Assembly: GCA_037951105.1 (NCBI GenBank)
Contig: JBAMJV010008313.1
Span: forward strand, 81,757 to 145,756
From: Echinarachnius parma
Taxonomy: Eukaryota; Echinodermata; Echinoidea; Clypeasteroida; Echinarachniidae
Reading direction: 5' to 3'
Length of the DNA: 64,000 nucleotides
In this document: piece after piece, positions 62,964 to 64,000 of the stretch
Layout of the letters: the number at the start of each line of letters is the position of its first letter
Position numbering within the stretch: position 1 is the stretch's first letter
The notes under the pieces: generated by a model
Database searches by the model: none
What the model was told of the DNA's origin: nothing
The model's input: the letters and a program-made list of their open reading frames with translations, nothing else
Position numbers and translations under genes: made by a program

Positions 62964-63245
62964 CTATGGGTCTGTTGGTTTCTATGGGTTCTATGGGTCC
63001 TATGGGTTTCTATGGGTCCTATGGGTTTCTATGGGTCCTATACAAGTATCTATGGGTGTGGGTTTCTATGGGTCCTGTGACCTATGGGTCCTATGGGTTT
63101 CTTTGGGTTTCTATGGGTCCTATGGGTTTCTATGGGTCCCATGGGTTTCTATGGGTTTTATTTTCTGGGTTTCTGTTGGTCCCATAGAAACCCATAGGAT
63201 TTTCCTATGGGTTTTCTGTGGGTTTCTATGGGTTTCTATGGGAAT
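62964..63245. repeat. TATGGGTTTC/TATGGGTCC minisatellite
   Basis: About 25 units of 9-11 bases with CTATGGG in common. Glycine/tyrosine-rich frames across it are artefacts. Confidence 0.93.
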
Positions 63246-63256
63246 TTCGACTTGGG

Positions 63257-63949
63257 TTAAATGCACAATTTTGTATGAAAAATGGCTAAGACCAATTATT
63301 TTTTAAGGGGGGGGGGGGTGGGGTTCAAAGCCCCACCCCCTTTTACAAAATTAAATGGGTCTTGTTATCATAACCAATGGTCCTGGCTCCCGAAAACCAA
63401 GTAGCCTTGGTCTCGGCCTCAAATTGTTTGAAGGATCTTGGACTCTGCTTCCAAAAATGTTCACTGACACCCCCCCCCCCCCCCCTCGAAAAATCTTTAC
63501 TGACACCCCCCTCGAACAATCTTCACTGACATTCTCCCCCCCCCCCCCTCAACAAATCTTCACCGACGCCCCCCCCCCCCCCCCCCACAATCTTCACTTA
63601 ACATCCACCTCGAACAATCGTCACCATTACCACTGCCACCTTGAAAATTGTTCACTCCACCCCCTCAAAAATTATGAATGACGAAATAACACCCCCCCCC
63701 CCCCCCTTGAAAAAATCCTGGGTACGCAAGGGATAGTTGCGTTTCGGTCAAATATTAGTGACCCCAAACCTGCACATTACATTACAAACTAATAGTTATA
63801 ACTCAAAATTATCGAATTATTGTGGGACCCCACAATAATTACAAATGCTAATGTTTATGAAATTTGACACTCAGTTTGAATTATCTCACAATCAAATTAT
63901 ATTCTTCTAGCGCCCTCTATTCCAAAACTTAACCATTCCCCTTTAATCT
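63257..63949. repeat. Family F repeat interrupted by a C-run minisatellite
   Basis: TTAAATGCACAATTTTGTATG starts the second half of the host repeat. CCCCACAATAATTACAAATGC to TAGCGCCCTCTATTCCAAAAC and CCCCTTTAA gives its far end near 63949. The region between carries a G run at 63308 and the C-rich array at 63469-63712. Confidence 0.65.
63469..63712. repeat. C-run minisatellite (about 35-45 bp units)
   Basis: Units of 7-18 C followed by TCGAAAAATCTTTACTGAC or close variants. Six runs are seen. The proline-rich frame is an artefact. Confidence 0.88.
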
Positions 63950-64000
63950 GAAAACGAAACCCCATTATTATTTTCATGGGAAGTATGCTGTCATGTTTGT

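Larger units (their letters stand above)
60971..63256. mobile_element. 2.3-kb TIR element with CCCATAG/CTATGGG minisatellite arms
   Basis: CCCAAGTCGAAATTCCCATA (from 60971) is the exact inverse of TATGGGAATTTCGACTTGGG (ending 63256), 23 bp in all. Both flanks belong to family F: ...ACAAAACATT before, TTAAATGCACAATTTTGTATG after, which are contiguous at 58975-59000. The arms consist of TATGGGTTTC / TATGGGTCC units (60990-61200 and 62964-63245). It encloses element C. Confidence 0.85.

Noticed and set aside
62923-63306. 127-codon G/Y/W-rich frame resembling a cuticle or silk protein
   Set aside because: It is the CTATGGG minisatellite read in frame.
63355-63681. Proline-rich 108-codon frame
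   Set aside because: Poly-C runs generate the prolines; there is no start context or splice evidence.

Overview
The window looks like nuclear DNA from a marine invertebrate deuterostome, most likely an echinoderm and perhaps a sea urchin. The reasons are spliced genes with small exons in large AT-rich introns, very dense short DNA transposons and foldback repeats, long homopolymeric G/C tracts, dispersed repeats carrying TGACCT/AGGTCA blocks with GTCCGTCC tails, and lineage-type C2H2 and tyrosine-recombinase genes. The species cannot be fixed from the sequence alone.

Layout. 1-11.6 kb is repeat-rich intergenic DNA with no convincing gene. 11.6-26.3 kb (+) is a complete TRMT1 gene (tRNA guanine-26 N2-dimethyltransferase). 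I assembled it as 14 coding exons with consistent splice phases, including a first exon that looks like a mitochondrial presequence. 26.3-31.1 kb is repetitive intergenic DNA. 31.4-39.2 kb (-) is a complete RPL10 gene (ribosomal protein uL16) in five coding exons, convergent with TRMT1. 39.2-49.9 kb is a transposon graveyard with hAT-type elements, G/C-tract repeats and two or three orphan exon candidates, including a possible gene start at 43.2 kb. 49.9-56.6 kb (+) holds an intact 720-codon reading frame with two zinc fingers and a Crypton-like tyrosine recombinase domain, a polyglutamine exon, and an exon-plus-C2H2-array unit. The recombinase frame and the C2H2 unit share a duplicated N-terminal exon with three SUMO-consensus motifs, and every junction among these exons is phase 1. 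56.6-64 kb is again nested repeats.

The two housekeeping genes both act in translation (tRNA modification and the large ribosomal subunit), but nothing shows co-regulation. Three exons of TRMT1 and one of RPL10 have decayed tandem copies of themselves beside them, which suggests repeated small tandem duplications of exon plus flank.

The most unusual signal is a group of non-coding transposon-like elements at about 1-1.6, 3.1-3.9, 49.1-49.9 and 61.5-62.8 kb. Complete ones have 4-bp target duplications and short GGC/GGGC inverted ends. Each carries an array of a 13-14 bp motif with similar arms (GTMAC...RTKAC) but a different core in each element. No autonomous protein for these elements is visible here. 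All exon models come from reading splice sites and conserved protein sequence by eye. No alignment or database search was run.
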